DNA from: Comamonas odontotermitis
Lineage (GTDB): Bacteria > Pseudomonadota > Gammaproteobacteria > Burkholderiales > Burkholderiaceae_C
Assembly (NCBI RefSeq): GCF_014207855.1
Contig: NZ_JACHKZ010000009.1
Location: forward strand, 92,836 to 156,835
Length of the DNA: 64,000 bases
Reading direction: 5' to 3'
Shown here: piece by piece, positions 19,270-29,876 of the stretch
Position numbering within the stretch: position 1 is the first letter of the stretch
Layout of the letters: each line of letters begins with the position of its first letter
Made by a program: the position numbers and the translations under genes
Notes under the pieces: model-generated
What the model was told of the DNA's origin: nothing
The model's input: the letters and a program-made list of their open reading frames with translations, nothing else
Database searches by the model: none

Positions 19270-20262
19270 TTACTGCGGCTTGAAGCCACTGTCATGGATG
19301 ATGCGCTGCCATACGCCGGTATAGGCCTTCTCACGCGCCAGCAATTGTTCGAGCGTCATGTAACCGACAGACAAGCCCATGGCCACCAATTGCTCATGCA
19401 CATCGTGTGCGGCCACGGCCTTAGCCACCGCCTGCGAGACCTCATTGACCATCTCCGCCGGGGTACCAGCGGGGGCATACATGCCGTAGTAAGGCATGTC
19501 CTCCAGGCCTTTGAGGCCCAGCTCGCCAAAGGTGGGCACATCGGGCAGCAAGGCCTGCCGCTTGCCGCCCAGCACAGCCAGCACGCGGATCTTGCCCGCC
19601 TTCTGGCTTTCGATGAAATCCTGCACCGAGCCGATGCCCGCGGGAATCTGGTTGCCCATCATGTCAGCCAGCATGGGCGCGCTGCCACGGTATGGCGCCG
19701 ATACCAGATCGGTCTGGAAGCGCTTGTTGATGACCTGCACAAGGAATTCGGGCGTGGAGGCGGGCGCCGGGATGCCCACAGCACTTTTGCCGCCCTGCTT
19801 TCTGATCCACTGCAGGTACTCGTCAAACGTCTTGACGCCCAGACCCGACGGCACCGCCAGTGCATTCACAAAGCTGGCAAAACCCGCTACGGGCACGAAA
19901 TCGGTGTGCGGATCAAAACCCGGGTTCCTGACGACTTGCGGCAGGATGGAGATCGTGTGGTCGTGCGTGACAAAGAAGGTGGAGCCATCGGCAGGCGAGG
20001 CCTTGAGCAGTTGCGCCGCAATCTGGCCACCTGCGCCGGGCTTGTTCTCCACCACCACCGACGTGCCCAGGCTGTCCTTCATTTTCTCGGCCAGCAGGCG
20101 GGCGATGGCATCGGTTCCGCCACCAGGCGGAAATCCCACCAGCAAACGCACCGGCTTGCCCTTGTTGTAGGCAGCAGCCCAGCTGGTCTTGGCGCACAGG
20201 CCCGCTACGGCTGCACCTGCGGCCAGCAAACGCGCAGAGAAATGGCGACGATTCAGTGTCAT
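19270..20262 (-). CDS. Bug-family periplasmic substrate-binding protein
   Basis: A 330-aa tripartite-tricarboxylate-type (TctC/Bug) receptor of the kind greatly expanded in Burkholderiales. The leader MTLNRRHFSARLLAAGAAVAG has a twin-arginine RRxF pattern, so Tat export is likely. The mature part starts KPVRLLVGFPPGGGTDAIARLLA and contains VVENKPGAGGQIA and a TLLPDVPTF-like segment (QALLPDVPTFGEL), all family hallmarks of the Venus-flytrap fold that binds carboxylates. No TctA/TctB membrane partners are adjacent, which is common for Bug genes. The ligand is not predictable. It lies downstream of argH on the same strand with a 63-base gap and ends in a clear terminator. Confidence 0.9.
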   Translation of the reverse strand: MTLNRRHFSARLLAAGAAVAGLCAKTSWAAAYNKGKPVRLLVGFPPGGGTDAIARLLAEKMKDSLGTSVVVENKPGAGGQIAAQLLKASPADGSTFFVTHDHTISILPQVVRNPGFDPHTDFVPVAGFASFVNALAVPSGLGVKTFDEYLQWIRKQGGKSAVGIPAPASTPEFLVQVINKRFQTDLVSAPYRGSAPMLADMMGNQIPAGIGSVQDFIESQKAGKIRVLAVLGGKRQALLPDVPTFGELGLKGLEDMPYYGMYAPAGTPAEMVNEVSQAVAKAVAAHDVHEQLVAMGLSVGYMTLEQLLAREKAYTGVWQRIIHDSGFKPQ

Positions 20263-20325
20263 ACAGGCTTTCGGGGCTTCAGGTTTTGCGAGTGCGGGCA
20301 GAAGTGGGGGCAGGATCGGGCGCGG

Positions 20326-21783
<1,458 letters not shown>

Positions 21784-21975
21784 GGAGTTCGCGATATTCC
21801 GGTTAAGCTGCCAGCTGTGCCGCCCTGCGGCACAGACCCAACACGACCCACGCACACGGGAGAGGGGCGCCTTGCGTATGCTCCCGTTCGCGTCAGTCCT
21901 GCCAAAAACACTGCACCCGGCTGCGCCAAAAGCCCCGGGAGCAAAACCTTTTGATTCTATAGAGTCTGCCCCACC

Positions 21976-23010
21976 ATGCCACCATCATCAACTACTACCG
22001 CTGCCCGTGATGTGATCGTTGGCACGGCCTATGTGTTTGATGCATGCACGGCCAGCGTGATCGGCCGTACCGTGTTGCTGGTGGAAATACTGGCTGCCCT
22101 TGCCGTAGGCTTTGTGTCAGCCAGCATGAGTGAATGGTTTTTCCAGCTGGCACTGGTCACCGCAGTGACTCTGCCCACCTGCCTGCTGTGGTTGCTGGTG
22201 GCGTGTCATCAGAAAAAGCTGCTGCAGCGCTGCAGCACTGGCGTGCAATACCTGGTTGGCGCGGCCTGGGGTGCGCTGTGCGGGCTGGCCGCGGCTGTGC
22301 TCTACCAATGGGCGACGGTGGCGCCACGCATGCCGTGGTTGACCAGTGCAGCAGCAGGCGGTTTCATTGCTGCCATGGTGGTGGTGGGCCTGCAGTGGCG
22401 AGCCCAGGGCCGAACGCCAGCGGCCACCACGGCGCGCCTGGCCGAACTGCAGGCGCGCATCCGTCCGCACTTCCTGTTCAATGCACTCAACAGTGCCATA
22501 TCGCTGGTGCAAGACCATCCGCACAAGGCCGAATCCATGCTCGAAGACCTGAGCGACCTGTTCCGCCACGCGCTGACCGAGCAGCGCGAAGCCTCGACGT
22601 TGGCCGAGGAAGTGCAGTTGGCGCAACGCTATCTGTCCATCGAGCAGGTCCGCTTTGACGACCGCATGGAGGTGCAATGGAACCTGGATTCGCGCACCGA
22701 TGCCGCCACCGTGCCGCCCCTGTTTCTGCAGCCGCTCGTCGAAAACGCCGTCAAGCATGGTGTCGAGCCCAGCCATGGCAATGGACGCATCCGAATCACC
22801 ACGCGCAGGCGCGGCAACCGGGTGCATGTGCAGATCATCAACACCATGCCGCGCCCATTTGCGGCCCCACTGCCGGAGCGCCGCCCGGGCACAGGAACTG
22901 CGATTTCCAATGTGAAAAAGCGCCTGCGGCTGTTGTATGACCTGGAGTGTGACTTTCAAGCCACGGCCAAGGACGGCATCTATACCGTGCATATCAGTTT
23001 TCCAGCGTAA
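21976..23010 (+). CDS. algZ: LytS/AlgZ-type sensor histidine kinase
   Basis: A 344-aa inner-membrane sensor. Residues about 30-135 contain four hydrophobic segments without an obvious periplasmic domain. The cytoplasmic His_kinase domain carries the phospho-acceptor block [15 protein letters not shown] and the ATP-binding N box [18 protein letters not shown], with a [18 protein letters not shown] box. This is the unorthodox LytS class of AlgZ/FimS. It is followed 65 bases later by a LytTR response regulator, its cognate partner. In Pseudomonas AlgZ/AlgR controls type IV pili and alginate; the targets here are unknown. The gene symbol rests on synteny with argH and algR. Confidence 0.88.
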   Translation: MPPSSTTTAARDVIVGTAYVFDACTASVIGRTVLLVEILAALAVGFVSASMSEWFFQLALVTAVTLPTCLLWLLVACHQKKLLQRCSTGVQYLVGAAWGALCGLAAAVLYQWATVAPRMPWLTSAAAGGFIAAMVVVGLQWRAQGRTPAATTARLAELQARIRPHFLFNALNSAISLVQDHPHKAESMLEDLSDLFRHALTEQREASTLAEEVQLAQRYLSIEQVRFDDRMEVQWNLDSRTDAATVPPLFLQPLVENAVKHGVEPSHGNGRIRITTRRRGNRVHVQIINTMPRPFAAPLPERRPGTGTAISNVKKRLRLLYDLECDFQATAKDGIYTVHISFPA

Positions 23011-23075
23011 ACAAGTTATGAGCGGCGTCAAACAATCGCCCACCGGCATTGGCAGTGCCGTTCAGTCCGCATAGC

Positions 23076-23867
23076 ATGTCGCCCATGCGAATTCTGATTG
23101 TTGATGACGAGGCTCTGGCGCGAAACCGGATGCGGCGCCTGCTTGTAGAGCGCTTCCCTGCCCCGTCTGCCATCCACGAAGCTACCAATGCGGCCGAAGC
23201 CTTGCGCGCTATTGACAGCGCCGCCAGCATGGGGCTGCCGTTTGATGTGGCCTTGCTTGATATCCATATGCCCGGCCAGAGCGGAATGGAGCTGGCCCAA
23301 GCCCTGCAATCCCAGCCCCATGCCCCGGCCGTGGTATTTGTGACCGCGCACGCCGAGCATGCGCTCTCGGCATTTGAAGTCAGTGCCGCCGACTATCTGA
23401 CCAAGCCCGTACGCCGCGAGCGGCTCAATGCCGCGCTACAGAAAGTAGAGCTTCTGGCCCAAGCCAAATCAGCACAAATCATCAAAAACACCAAGGAAAC
23501 CAGCGAGCCCGAGGCAGAAGCAGATGAAACACTGCTGATCACCAACCGTGGCAACACCGAGCGCGTGCGCCTGGCGGAGGTGGTGTATTTCAAATCAGAA
23601 TTCAAGTACGTCACCGTGCGCACTTCGGCCCATGAATACCTGTGGTCGGGCAGCCTCAACGAGCTGGAAGAGCGCTATGCCGACCGCTACCTGCGGGTTC
23701 ACCGCAACGCGCTGGTGGTGCCGGGTGCAATTCGCAGCCTGGAGAAAACGAGCGATCCGCACGATGTGGATGGCTGGCAACTGCGCCTCTTTGGCATCAA
23801 CGATGTGCTGCGCGTCTCGCGCCGCCAACTGCCGCAGGTGCGCGCCCTGCTGGCCAAGGGCCGCTGA
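23076..23867 (+). CDS. algR: LytTR-family response regulator
   Basis: A 263-aa two-component regulator. The receiver domain (about 1-120) begins MRILIVDDEALARNRMRRLL, with the phospho-accepting Asp in FDVALLDIHMPGQSGMEL and a Lys in SAADYLTKPVRRERL. A linker rich in Glu leads to a LytTR DNA-binding domain (about 160-260): VYFKSEFKYVTVRT, ELEERYADRYLRVHRNALV. It pairs with the kinase gene immediately upstream. ATG at 23076 or 23085 could be the start and neither has a clear ribosome site; an upstream TTG at 23049 is less likely. In Pseudomonas the next gene is hemC; here an EamA transporter follows after a terminator. Confidence 0.9.
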   Translation: MSPMRILIVDDEALARNRMRRLLVERFPAPSAIHEATNAAEALRAIDSAASMGLPFDVALLDIHMPGQSGMELAQALQSQPHAPAVVFVTAHAEHALSAFEVSAADYLTKPVRRERLNAALQKVELLAQAKSAQIIKNTKETSEPEAEADETLLITNRGNTERVRLAEVVYFKSEFKYVTVRTSAHEYLWSGSLNELEERYADRYLRVHRNALVVPGAIRSLEKTSDPHDVDGWQLRLFGINDVLRVSRRQLPQVRALLAKGR

Positions 23868-23952
23868 CATTCAAGTGCGGCAGGCACGATAGCCCCCTCC
23901 CCGGCAACATCTGCACTGCTGGGCGACAATACCGGCAACCATCCCCCTTGCG

Positions 23953-23980
23953 CACGCACCACTGGTGCGTGTTTCGTTTG
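23953..23980 (+). terminator. probable terminator after algR
   Basis: CACGCACC-ACT-GGTGCGTG (23953-23971) is a perfect 8-bp stem followed by TTTCGTTTG. It lies 85 bases past the algR stop and before the EamA gene. Confidence 0.65.
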
Positions 23981-24141
23981 TGCATCGCAGCATGCCGTAA
24001 CAGTGCGAAAGCGGGCGCAGGTGTGGATGCCGCGTTTTGAGGGCTGATGCAGGCAGAAATGCGAAAGCCGCATGCCAGCGATCCACCGGAGCGATCTCCG
24101 GCACCGGCTTGATGCGCGCCAGCCGTATTTTCATTTGTGCC

Positions 24142-25161
24142 ATGCAACCTACTTCGACAGACGGCAATCGCGCTTCAACCGCATCCTCTCCTCCCGCAGC
24201 CCCTGGCCCGTTGCATTTGGCGCCAGCCACCAATATCCCGCGTGGGGTGGCCTACGCTGCCGTGGCCGGTGCGTGCTGGGGCTCGATGCTGCTGGTGCCC
24301 GCGCTGCTGCCGGACTTCAATCCGCTGGCCATTACCAGCGCTCGCTTCATGCTCTACGGGCTGATGTCGATCTTCATTCTGGCGCCGCTGGTGCGCAAGC
24401 TGGCGCCCCGCGTCACCCGCGCCGACCTGGGGGCGCTGATGTACCTGGGCCTGACGGGCAGCATTCTCTATCTGGTGCTGATGGCCACCGGTGTGCAGTG
24501 GGCGGGCATGGCGATTACCACCCTCATCATCGGCATGGTGCCACTTGCCATGCCCATCATGAACCGCAAGCAGGCAGGCGCGCTGCCTTTGCGCCGCCTG
24601 CTGGGCCCCATGCTGACGGTGTGCGCCGGCATTGTGCTGATCAATGCCCATGAGCTGCTGACCGCAGAGGAGGCCGCGCGCCCGGTCTGGCGCGTGCTCG
24701 GCGGTGTGGCGGCAGCGTTTGCCGCACTCGTCATCTGGTCTCACTACGCCATCCGCAATGCGCATTACCTGCAATCGGGCCGCTTTACGGCACTGGAATG
24801 GTCGTCGATGAGCGGCGTGGCCGTCGGCATCTGGAGCGTGCTGCTGTGGCCGCTGGCGCTGTGGTGGCAAGCCCGCAGCGGCCAGCAGCTGGACGCCGGA
24901 CGCTGGCAAATGTTCTGGCTGGTGAACCTGGCGGTCTCCATCCTCGCATCGCTGTTTGGCAACTGGATGTGGAACGCCGCCACGCGCCTGCTGCCTATCT
25001 CACTGTCGGGCCAGATGATCGTGTTCGAAACGCTGTTTGCACTCTCTTACAGCTTTATCTACCTGCAACGCGGCCCCAACTGGCAGGAGCTGACCGCTGC
25101 GGCGCTGATGATTGGCGGCGTCTGCTGGGCCGTGCAGCGCCACCAGCCGGAGAATCATTGA
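24142..25161 (+). CDS. EamA/DMT-superfamily transporter
   Basis: A 339-aa inner-membrane protein with about ten hydrophobic segments in two EamA halves (about 35-165 and 195-335). The family opening GVAYAAVAGACWGSMLLVPA and the repeat-start patterns at ITSARFMLYG and ISLSGQMIVFETLFALSYSF are typical of drug/metabolite exporters. The substrate is unknown; amino acids, small metabolites and drugs are all handled by relatives. An in-frame extension to 24037 has alternative Met codons at 24112 and 24142. I chose 24142 because the polar head fits the family and the hydrophobic core starts about 35 residues later. It is convergent with the ZIP transporter through a bidirectional terminator. Confidence 0.85.
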   Translation: MQPTSTDGNRASTASSPPAAPGPLHLAPATNIPRGVAYAAVAGACWGSMLLVPALLPDFNPLAITSARFMLYGLMSIFILAPLVRKLAPRVTRADLGALMYLGLTGSILYLVLMATGVQWAGMAITTLIIGMVPLAMPIMNRKQAGALPLRRLLGPMLTVCAGIVLINAHELLTAEEAARPVWRVLGGVAAAFAALVIWSHYAIRNAHYLQSGRFTALEWSSMSGVAVGIWSVLLWPLALWWQARSGQQLDAGRWQMFWLVNLAVSILASLFGNWMWNAATRLLPISLSGQMIVFETLFALSYSFIYLQRGPNWQELTAAALMIGGVCWAVQRHQPENH

Positions 25162-25186
25162 ATTGTCGGTCTCCGTGGGTTGATGG

Positions 25187-25215
25187 CCAAGCGCCAGCCG
25201 CTATCAAAATAAAAG
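25187..25215. repeat. copy of the dispersed mini-palindrome family
   Basis: CCAAGCGCCAGCCGCTATC followed by AAAATAAAAG. It has the AAGCGC...AGC(N)GCTATCAAAA layout seen in other intergenic copies. Confidence 0.45.
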
Positions 25216-25216
25216 C

Positions 25217-25251
25217 AAAAAGGCCTGCTGCATTGCGCAACAGGCCTTTGC
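25217..25251. terminator. bidirectional terminator between EamA and ZIP genes
   Basis: AAGGCCTG (25220-25227) pairs with CAGGCCTT (25241-25248). A runs on the left supply a U tract for the minus-strand ZIP transcript and TTTG on the right for the plus strand. A second stem, AGCTTTCGC/GCGAAAGCT at 25258-25281, sits closer to the ZIP stop. Confidence 0.8.
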
Positions 25252-25284
25252 TGATTCAGCTTTCGCCGCAATGCGAAAGCTCCT

Positions 25285-26208
25285 TCAGTGCGCGTGCCCT
25301 TGATGTTCGTCGTGCGCTTCATGCTGCTCCGTGTGATCGTGGCCAGTATGGCCGTGCGAGCCATGGGCCCAGGTACTCACGGCGCTGACCACCACCATCC
25401 CTACAGCCAGCCAGGCTACCTGCTGCACGGTCTGCCTGGCCGTCAACTGGCGCTGCAGTTGCGGGATCAGATCCGCCAGCGCCACGTAGATGAAGCTGCT
25501 CGATGCGATGGCCAGAAAGTACGGCAGAAAGCCGTCCAGCGAGCTGACCAGAAAGTAGCCCACCACGCCGCCCAGCGCCGTCACCGCCCCGGCCAGCGAC
25601 AGCTTGAGCAAAGCCACCCCGCGTTGGCTGCGATTGTCATTGCCGGCCAGAACCACCAGATCGCCCATGTGGTGTGGCACCTCATGCGCCAGCACCGAGA
25701 TGGCTGCCACGATGCCCAGACGCATATCAGCCATGAATGCCGAGGCGATCAGGATGCCGTCGCCGAAACAATGCACGCTGTCCCCCGTCAGCAGCGACCA
25801 GCCGCCCGCCGTGTTGTGGTGGTGTGCATGGCTGTGGCCATGCGGCGCCGCAGCATGGGCGTGATCGTGGTGAGCTTCGTCGTGGCTGTGGCCTCGCTCT
25901 TGGGGCGGCGCATGGCGGTGTTCATGGCCATGGTGCCAGAGCTCGGCCTTGTCCAGCAAAAAGAAGAAGACCAGCCCCAGCAGCAAGGTCACAAACAGCG
26001 CCTTGGGGTTGATCTGGCTCTCGAACGCCTCGGGCAGCAAATGCACAAAGGCCGTTGCCAGCAATGCGCCCGCGGCCAGACTGAGCAGATGCTGCGCGCC
26101 AAAACGGCTGTCTTCGCGGCCGATGCCACTGCGCATCAATGCGGCTGCTATCCATACGCTGCCCAGGCCTGCGGCAAGCGTCGCAAGCACGATTGCTATC
26201 AAAGTCAT
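25285..26208 (-). CDS. ZIP-family divalent metal transporter
   Basis: A 307-aa inner-membrane protein with eight predicted membrane segments. Three histidine-rich cytoplasmic or loop segments are visible: about residues 93-125 (HGHEHRHAPPQERGHSHDE and on to HGHSHAHHH) and the C-terminal HGSHGHTGHDHTEQHEAHDE. The conserved ZIP metal site is in TM4-TM5: DSVHCFGDGILI and ISVLAHEVPHHMGDLVVLA (HEVPHHxGD). The family moves Zn2+ or Fe2+/Mn2+ into the cytoplasm. The His clusters suggest zinc. The 292 bases upstream contain an AT-rich partial palindrome at 26302-26321 that could be a metal-repressor site, but the match is loose. Confidence 0.92.
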   Translation of the reverse strand: MTLIAIVLATLAAGLGSVWIAAALMRSGIGREDSRFGAQHLLSLAAGALLATAFVHLLPEAFESQINPKALFVTLLLGLVFFFLLDKAELWHHGHEHRHAPPQERGHSHDEAHHDHAHAAAPHGHSHAHHHNTAGGWSLLTGDSVHCFGDGILIASAFMADMRLGIVAAISVLAHEVPHHMGDLVVLAGNDNRSQRGVALLKLSLAGAVTALGGVVGYFLVSSLDGFLPYFLAIASSSFIYVALADLIPQLQRQLTARQTVQQVAWLAVGMVVVSAVSTWAHGSHGHTGHDHTEQHEAHDEHQGHAH

Positions 26209-26465
26209 TGCAAACTATCCAATAAATAAAAGCGCGAATGGCAAAAACTACCGCCAAACCCATTTTTGAAGCTGCAAATGGTAGCACCTTATTGCGACTC
26301 TGTTGCAATAATAAAAATAACCCTGGCAGAAAAAGGCAAGGCTGCGCGGACTACCTTGCCGGGACGCTTCCCGCTTCCATCTGGAGGAAAAAAGTCCTGT
26401 ACGGGATACCCGGCAGCCGGTGCCGATACTTGACGCCAGAAGTACCAGGGCCAACCTGCAGAATC

Positions 26466-26492
26466 GGCCCGGGTGCAACCAGGCACCCGGCC
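26466..26492 (-). terminator. hairpin just past polA
   Basis: CCGGGTGC (26469-26476) pairs with GCACCCGG (26483-26490) across a 6-base loop, 9 bases after the polA stop. There is no following T run on the minus strand, so it may be an mRNA-end stabiliser rather than a strict terminator. Confidence 0.5.
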
Positions 26493-26500
26493 ACTACCCA

Positions 26501-29296
26501 TCAGTGGGCTTTTTCCCAGTTCGGCCCAAAGCCGATTTCAGCCAGCAAGGGCACCTTCAGCTCGGCCACACCGGCCATGAGGGCCGGAATCTCGGCCTTG
26601 ACCCAGTCCTGCTCCGCAGCAGGCAGCTCGAAGACCAGTTCGTCATGCACCTGCATGATGACCAGGACACCGGGCTTTTCCGCGTCGAGCTTGGCCTGCA
26701 CCGCCACCATGGCCTTCTTGATCAGATCAGCTGCCGTGCCCTGCATGGGAGCATTGATGGCGGCACGCTCGGCCGCTTTCTTGCGCGGGCCGTTGCCGCC
26801 GTTGATCTCGGGCAGCACCAGGCGGCGTCCGAACACGGTTTCCACATAGCCCTGCGCATGCGCCAGCTCCACAGTCTGGTCCATGTAGCGCTTCACGCCG
26901 GGGTAGCGCTGGAAGTACTTGTCGATGTAGGCGGCTGCCGCCTTGGTTTCGATGCCCAGGTTCTTGGCAAGACCAAAGCTGCTCATGCCATAGATCAGCC
27001 CGAAGTTGATGACCTTGGCGTAGCGGCGCTGCTCGCTGCTGACCTGATCGACCGGCACGCCAAACACCTCGGACGCGGTGGCCCGGTGCACGTCAAGCCC
27101 GTCGCGGAATGCATTGAGCAAGGCCTCGTCACCCGAGAGGTGGGCCATGATGCGCAGCTCGATCTGCGAATAGTCGGCACTGGCAATGAGCTTGCCCTCG
27201 GGCGCAACAAAGGCTTCGCGGATGCGGCGCCCCTCGGGAGTGCGCACCGGAATGTTCTGCAGGTTCGGGTCGTTGCTGGACAGGCGCCCCGTCACCGCCA
27301 CGGCCTGCGCATAGTGGGTGTGCACCCGGCCGTCGCTTGGCAAGGCCATCTGGGCCAGCTTGTCGGTATAGGTGCCCTTGAGCTTGGAGAGTGAGCGGTG
27401 CTCCAGGATCTTGGCAGGCAGCGGATAGTCTTCGGCCAGCTTTTCCAGCACTTCTTCGTCGGTGCTGCGCGCGCCGGTGGCGGTTTTCTTGACCACGGGC
27501 AAGCCCAGCTTGTCAAAAAAGATCTCGCCCAACTGCTTGGGGCTGCTCAGGTTGAACTGCTGGCCAGCGATGTCGTAGGCCTCACTCTCCAGTTGCAGAA
27601 TGCGCGTACCCAGCTCGTTGCTCTGGCGTGCCAGCTCGCCCGCGTCAATGCTCACGCCATTGCGCTCGATGCGGAACAGCGCTTCGCTGGTCTGCATCTC
27701 CAATTCGTAGATGTGCAGCAGACCAGCATTGGCCTGGATGCGCGGCCACAGCACCTCATGCACGTTCAAGGTCTGGTCGGAATCCTCGCAGCTGTATGCG
27801 GCCGCCTTGTCGACTGCCACCTGGGCAAAGGGAATCTGGCTCTTGCCCTTGCCGCACAGGTCTTCGTAGCTGATGCCGGTGCGCCCAGTGTGGCGCAGTG
27901 CAAGGCTGGTCAGATTGTGGGGGCGGTCCGCCTCCAGCACGTAGCTTTGCAGCATGGTGTCGTGGGCATAGCCGCGCACCGTGATGCCGTGGTTGGCAAA
28001 CACATGCTGGTCGTATTTGACGTGCTGGCCCAGCTTCTTCCTGCTGGCATCCTCCAGCCAAGGCTTGAGTTTGGTCAATACCGCATCCAACGGCAACTGC
28101 TCGGGCACGTCCAGCCCTTCGTGGCGCAGCGGAATATAGGCGGCCTCGCCAATGGCGACGCTGAAGCTGATGCCCACGATACGCGCCACCATTTCATCCA
28201 GCGAATCGGTTTCGGTATCGATTGCCGTCAGCTCAGCGGCCTGAATCTTGGCGATCCAGGCATCGAGCTCCGCCTCGGTCAGGATGGTGTGGTAGACCAC
28301 ATCACGCTGCTGGGCGTTGATGGCGATCTCGGTGGTTTCGGCATCGTTGGCATCAAAGAGGCCGCCCTGCGCGCCCTCCACCCGTGGCGAAGACGCGCCA
28401 GTGGCCACCGCACCGAGCGCGCGCGCCAGGCCCTTGAAACCGTATTTTTCGTAGAAAGGCGCAAGCCCTGCACTGTCTGGCTCCGTGAGCGTGATGCCAT
28501 CGAGTTGCGGCAAACCCACAATGTGCCCGGCCAGATCGCAATCGGTCTTCATGGTCACCAACTGGCGGCTCAGTGCCAACTGGCCCGAGGCGATGGCATC
28601 TCGCAGGTTCTGGCCCGCAACGCCCTTGATGCTGGCGGCATTGGCAATGAGGTTGTCCAGCGAACCATGCTCTTCCAGCCACTTGGCAGCCGTTTTAGGG
28701 CCGACCTTGGCCACGCCAGGCACGTTGTCCACCGCATCGCCCACCAGCGCCTGGTAGTCGATCATCAGCGACGGAGGCACCCCGAATTCTGCGGTCACGC
28801 CTGCCACGTCGCGCTTTTTGCCGTTCATCGTGTCGATGATGGTGACATGCGCGTTCACCAGCTGGCTCAAATCCTTGTCGCCGCTGGAGACGATCACCTG
28901 GATACCTTGTGCGGCTGCGGTGCTCGCCAGCGTGGCGATCACGTCGTCAGCTTCCACGCCCGGCACGGCCACCACTTTCCAGCCCAGCAGTTTCACCACT
29001 TCGTGAATCGGCTCGATCTGGCTGCGCAGATCGTCCGGCATCGGCGAACGCGTGGCCTTGTACTCGGTATACAGATGATCACGAAAGGTCGGGCCGCTCG
29101 TGTCGAACACGCAGACGGCATAGTCCGCCTGCACATCCTTGCGCAAAGCCTGCATCATGTTGACCATGCCACGAATGGCGCCCGTTGCGGGGCTGGCAGG
29201 GTCGCCGGGCACGGCGCGCAGATCGGGCATGGCGTGGTAGGCACGGTACAGATAGCTGGAACCGTCCACCAGCACTAAAGTAGGAGGATTACTCAT
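26501..29296 (-). CDS. polA: DNA polymerase I
   Basis: A 931-aa repair and Okazaki-fragment-processing polymerase. The N-terminal 5' nuclease domain opens LVLVDGSSYLYRAYHAMPDL and has VVSSGDKDLSQLV. The 3'-5' exonuclease domain is intact, with AIDTETDSLDEM (Asp-Glu) near residue 350 and LGQHVKYDQHVF further on, so proofreading is expected. The polymerase domain shows SADYSQIELRIMAHLSGD (motif A, near 706), the O helix RRYAKVINFGLIYGMSSFGL and QVHDELVFELP (motif C, near 880). The start at 29296 is MSNPPTLVLVDGSS; an eight-residue extension is possible. Length matches E. coli Pol I. It faces away from the DUF2782-thrB pair, a conserved neighbourhood. Confidence 0.97.
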   Translation of the reverse strand: MSNPPTLVLVDGSSYLYRAYHAMPDLRAVPGDPASPATGAIRGMVNMMQALRKDVQADYAVCVFDTSGPTFRDHLYTEYKATRSPMPDDLRSQIEPIHEVVKLLGWKVVAVPGVEADDVIATLASTAAAQGIQVIVSSGDKDLSQLVNAHVTIIDTMNGKKRDVAGVTAEFGVPPSLMIDYQALVGDAVDNVPGVAKVGPKTAAKWLEEHGSLDNLIANAASIKGVAGQNLRDAIASGQLALSRQLVTMKTDCDLAGHIVGLPQLDGITLTEPDSAGLAPFYEKYGFKGLARALGAVATGASSPRVEGAQGGLFDANDAETTEIAINAQQRDVVYHTILTEAELDAWIAKIQAAELTAIDTETDSLDEMVARIVGISFSVAIGEAAYIPLRHEGLDVPEQLPLDAVLTKLKPWLEDASRKKLGQHVKYDQHVFANHGITVRGYAHDTMLQSYVLEADRPHNLTSLALRHTGRTGISYEDLCGKGKSQIPFAQVAVDKAAAYSCEDSDQTLNVHEVLWPRIQANAGLLHIYELEMQTSEALFRIERNGVSIDAGELARQSNELGTRILQLESEAYDIAGQQFNLSSPKQLGEIFFDKLGLPVVKKTATGARSTDEEVLEKLAEDYPLPAKILEHRSLSKLKGTYTDKLAQMALPSDGRVHTHYAQAVAVTGRLSSNDPNLQNIPVRTPEGRRIREAFVAPEGKLIASADYSQIELRIMAHLSGDEALLNAFRDGLDVHRATASEVFGVPVDQVSSEQRRYAKVINFGLIYGMSSFGLAKNLGIETKAAAAYIDKYFQRYPGVKRYMDQTVELAHAQGYVETVFGRRLVLPEINGGNGPRKKAAERAAINAPMQGTAADLIKKAMVAVQAKLDAEKPGVLVIMQVHDELVFELPAAEQDWVKAEIPALMAGVAELKVPLLAEIGFGPNWEKAH

Positions 29297-29348
29297 ATTG
29301 ACATTGTGCCCGCTACGCAAAGGCCGGGTGACAAATTACAATCCTGTC

Positions 29349-29714
29349 ATGCGCGCTATATCCACTTCTTTGATCGCCTCTGCACTGGCCCTGGTGCTGG
29401 CAACGACCCACGCCCAGACACCGCCTCCTGCTCAAGAGCCCGCACCTGCGGCCGCCAGCCAGAGCGAGTCCGGGAAAAAGCCCGAAGCCAACGACAAGTA
29501 CAACCAGAAGGCCGAATACATCCACGTCGAAGACGCTGGCAGCCGCATTGACGAAGTGCGTATTGGCGGCCAGACGCAGAGCATCCATGTGCAGCCCAAG
29601 GTAGGCAATATGCCGGGCTACGAGGTCAAGCCCACGGATGGCGCCCGCAGCCGCCCCGATGGCTTTGGCGATACACAAAGCAAAAAGCGCGTCTGGAACA
29701 TCGGCAATTTCTGA
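29349..29714 (+). CDS. secreted DUF2782-like protein
   Basis: A 121-aa protein with a signal peptide (about 1-22, cleavage after THA), a low-complexity Pro/Ala linker, and a short conserved domain (VEDAGSRIDEVRIGGQTQSIHVQPKVGNMPGYEV). The domain resembles DUF2782, whose members sit between polA and thrB in many gamma- and betaproteobacteria; here the position is the same. The function is not known. The ATG at 29349 begins the signal peptide; the in-frame extension to 29298 is rejected. It ends in a strong terminator at 29802, so it is probably a single-gene unit. Confidence 0.75.
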   Translation: MRAISTSLIASALALVLATTHAQTPPPAQEPAPAAASQSESGKKPEANDKYNQKAEYIHVEDAGSRIDEVRIGGQTQSIHVQPKVGNMPGYEVKPTDGARSRPDGFGDTQSKKRVWNIGNF

Positions 29715-29801
29715 GTGCCGCACTGCATCAAATCAGGCACCTGACCCAGACTTGCGATAATCAGCCCCTTGTGACTTGCCGCCCCTGGCGGCAAGCAGCA
29801 C

Positions 29802-29842
29802 AGCCAGCCAGGCAACGGCGCCGGCTGGCTTTGTTTTTGTTG
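29802..29842 (+). terminator. terminator between the DUF2782 gene and thrB
   Basis: AGCCAGCC (29802-29809) pairs with GGCTGGCT (29823-29830), followed by TTGTTTTTGTT. A second stem, CTTGCCGCC-CCT-GGCGGCAAG, precedes it at 29775-29795. Confidence 0.8.
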
Positions 29843-29876
29843 TGCTCCCCTTCATCGCCTTCTCACCGACCTCGAC

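Noticed and set aside
23868..24141. A hemC gene next to algZR, as in Pseudomonas
   Set aside because: No hemC-like reading frame follows algR; the next gene is an EamA transporter.
27398..29278. Plus-strand frame of 626 codons opposite polA
   Set aside because: Antisense to a complete Pol I; no conserved motif.
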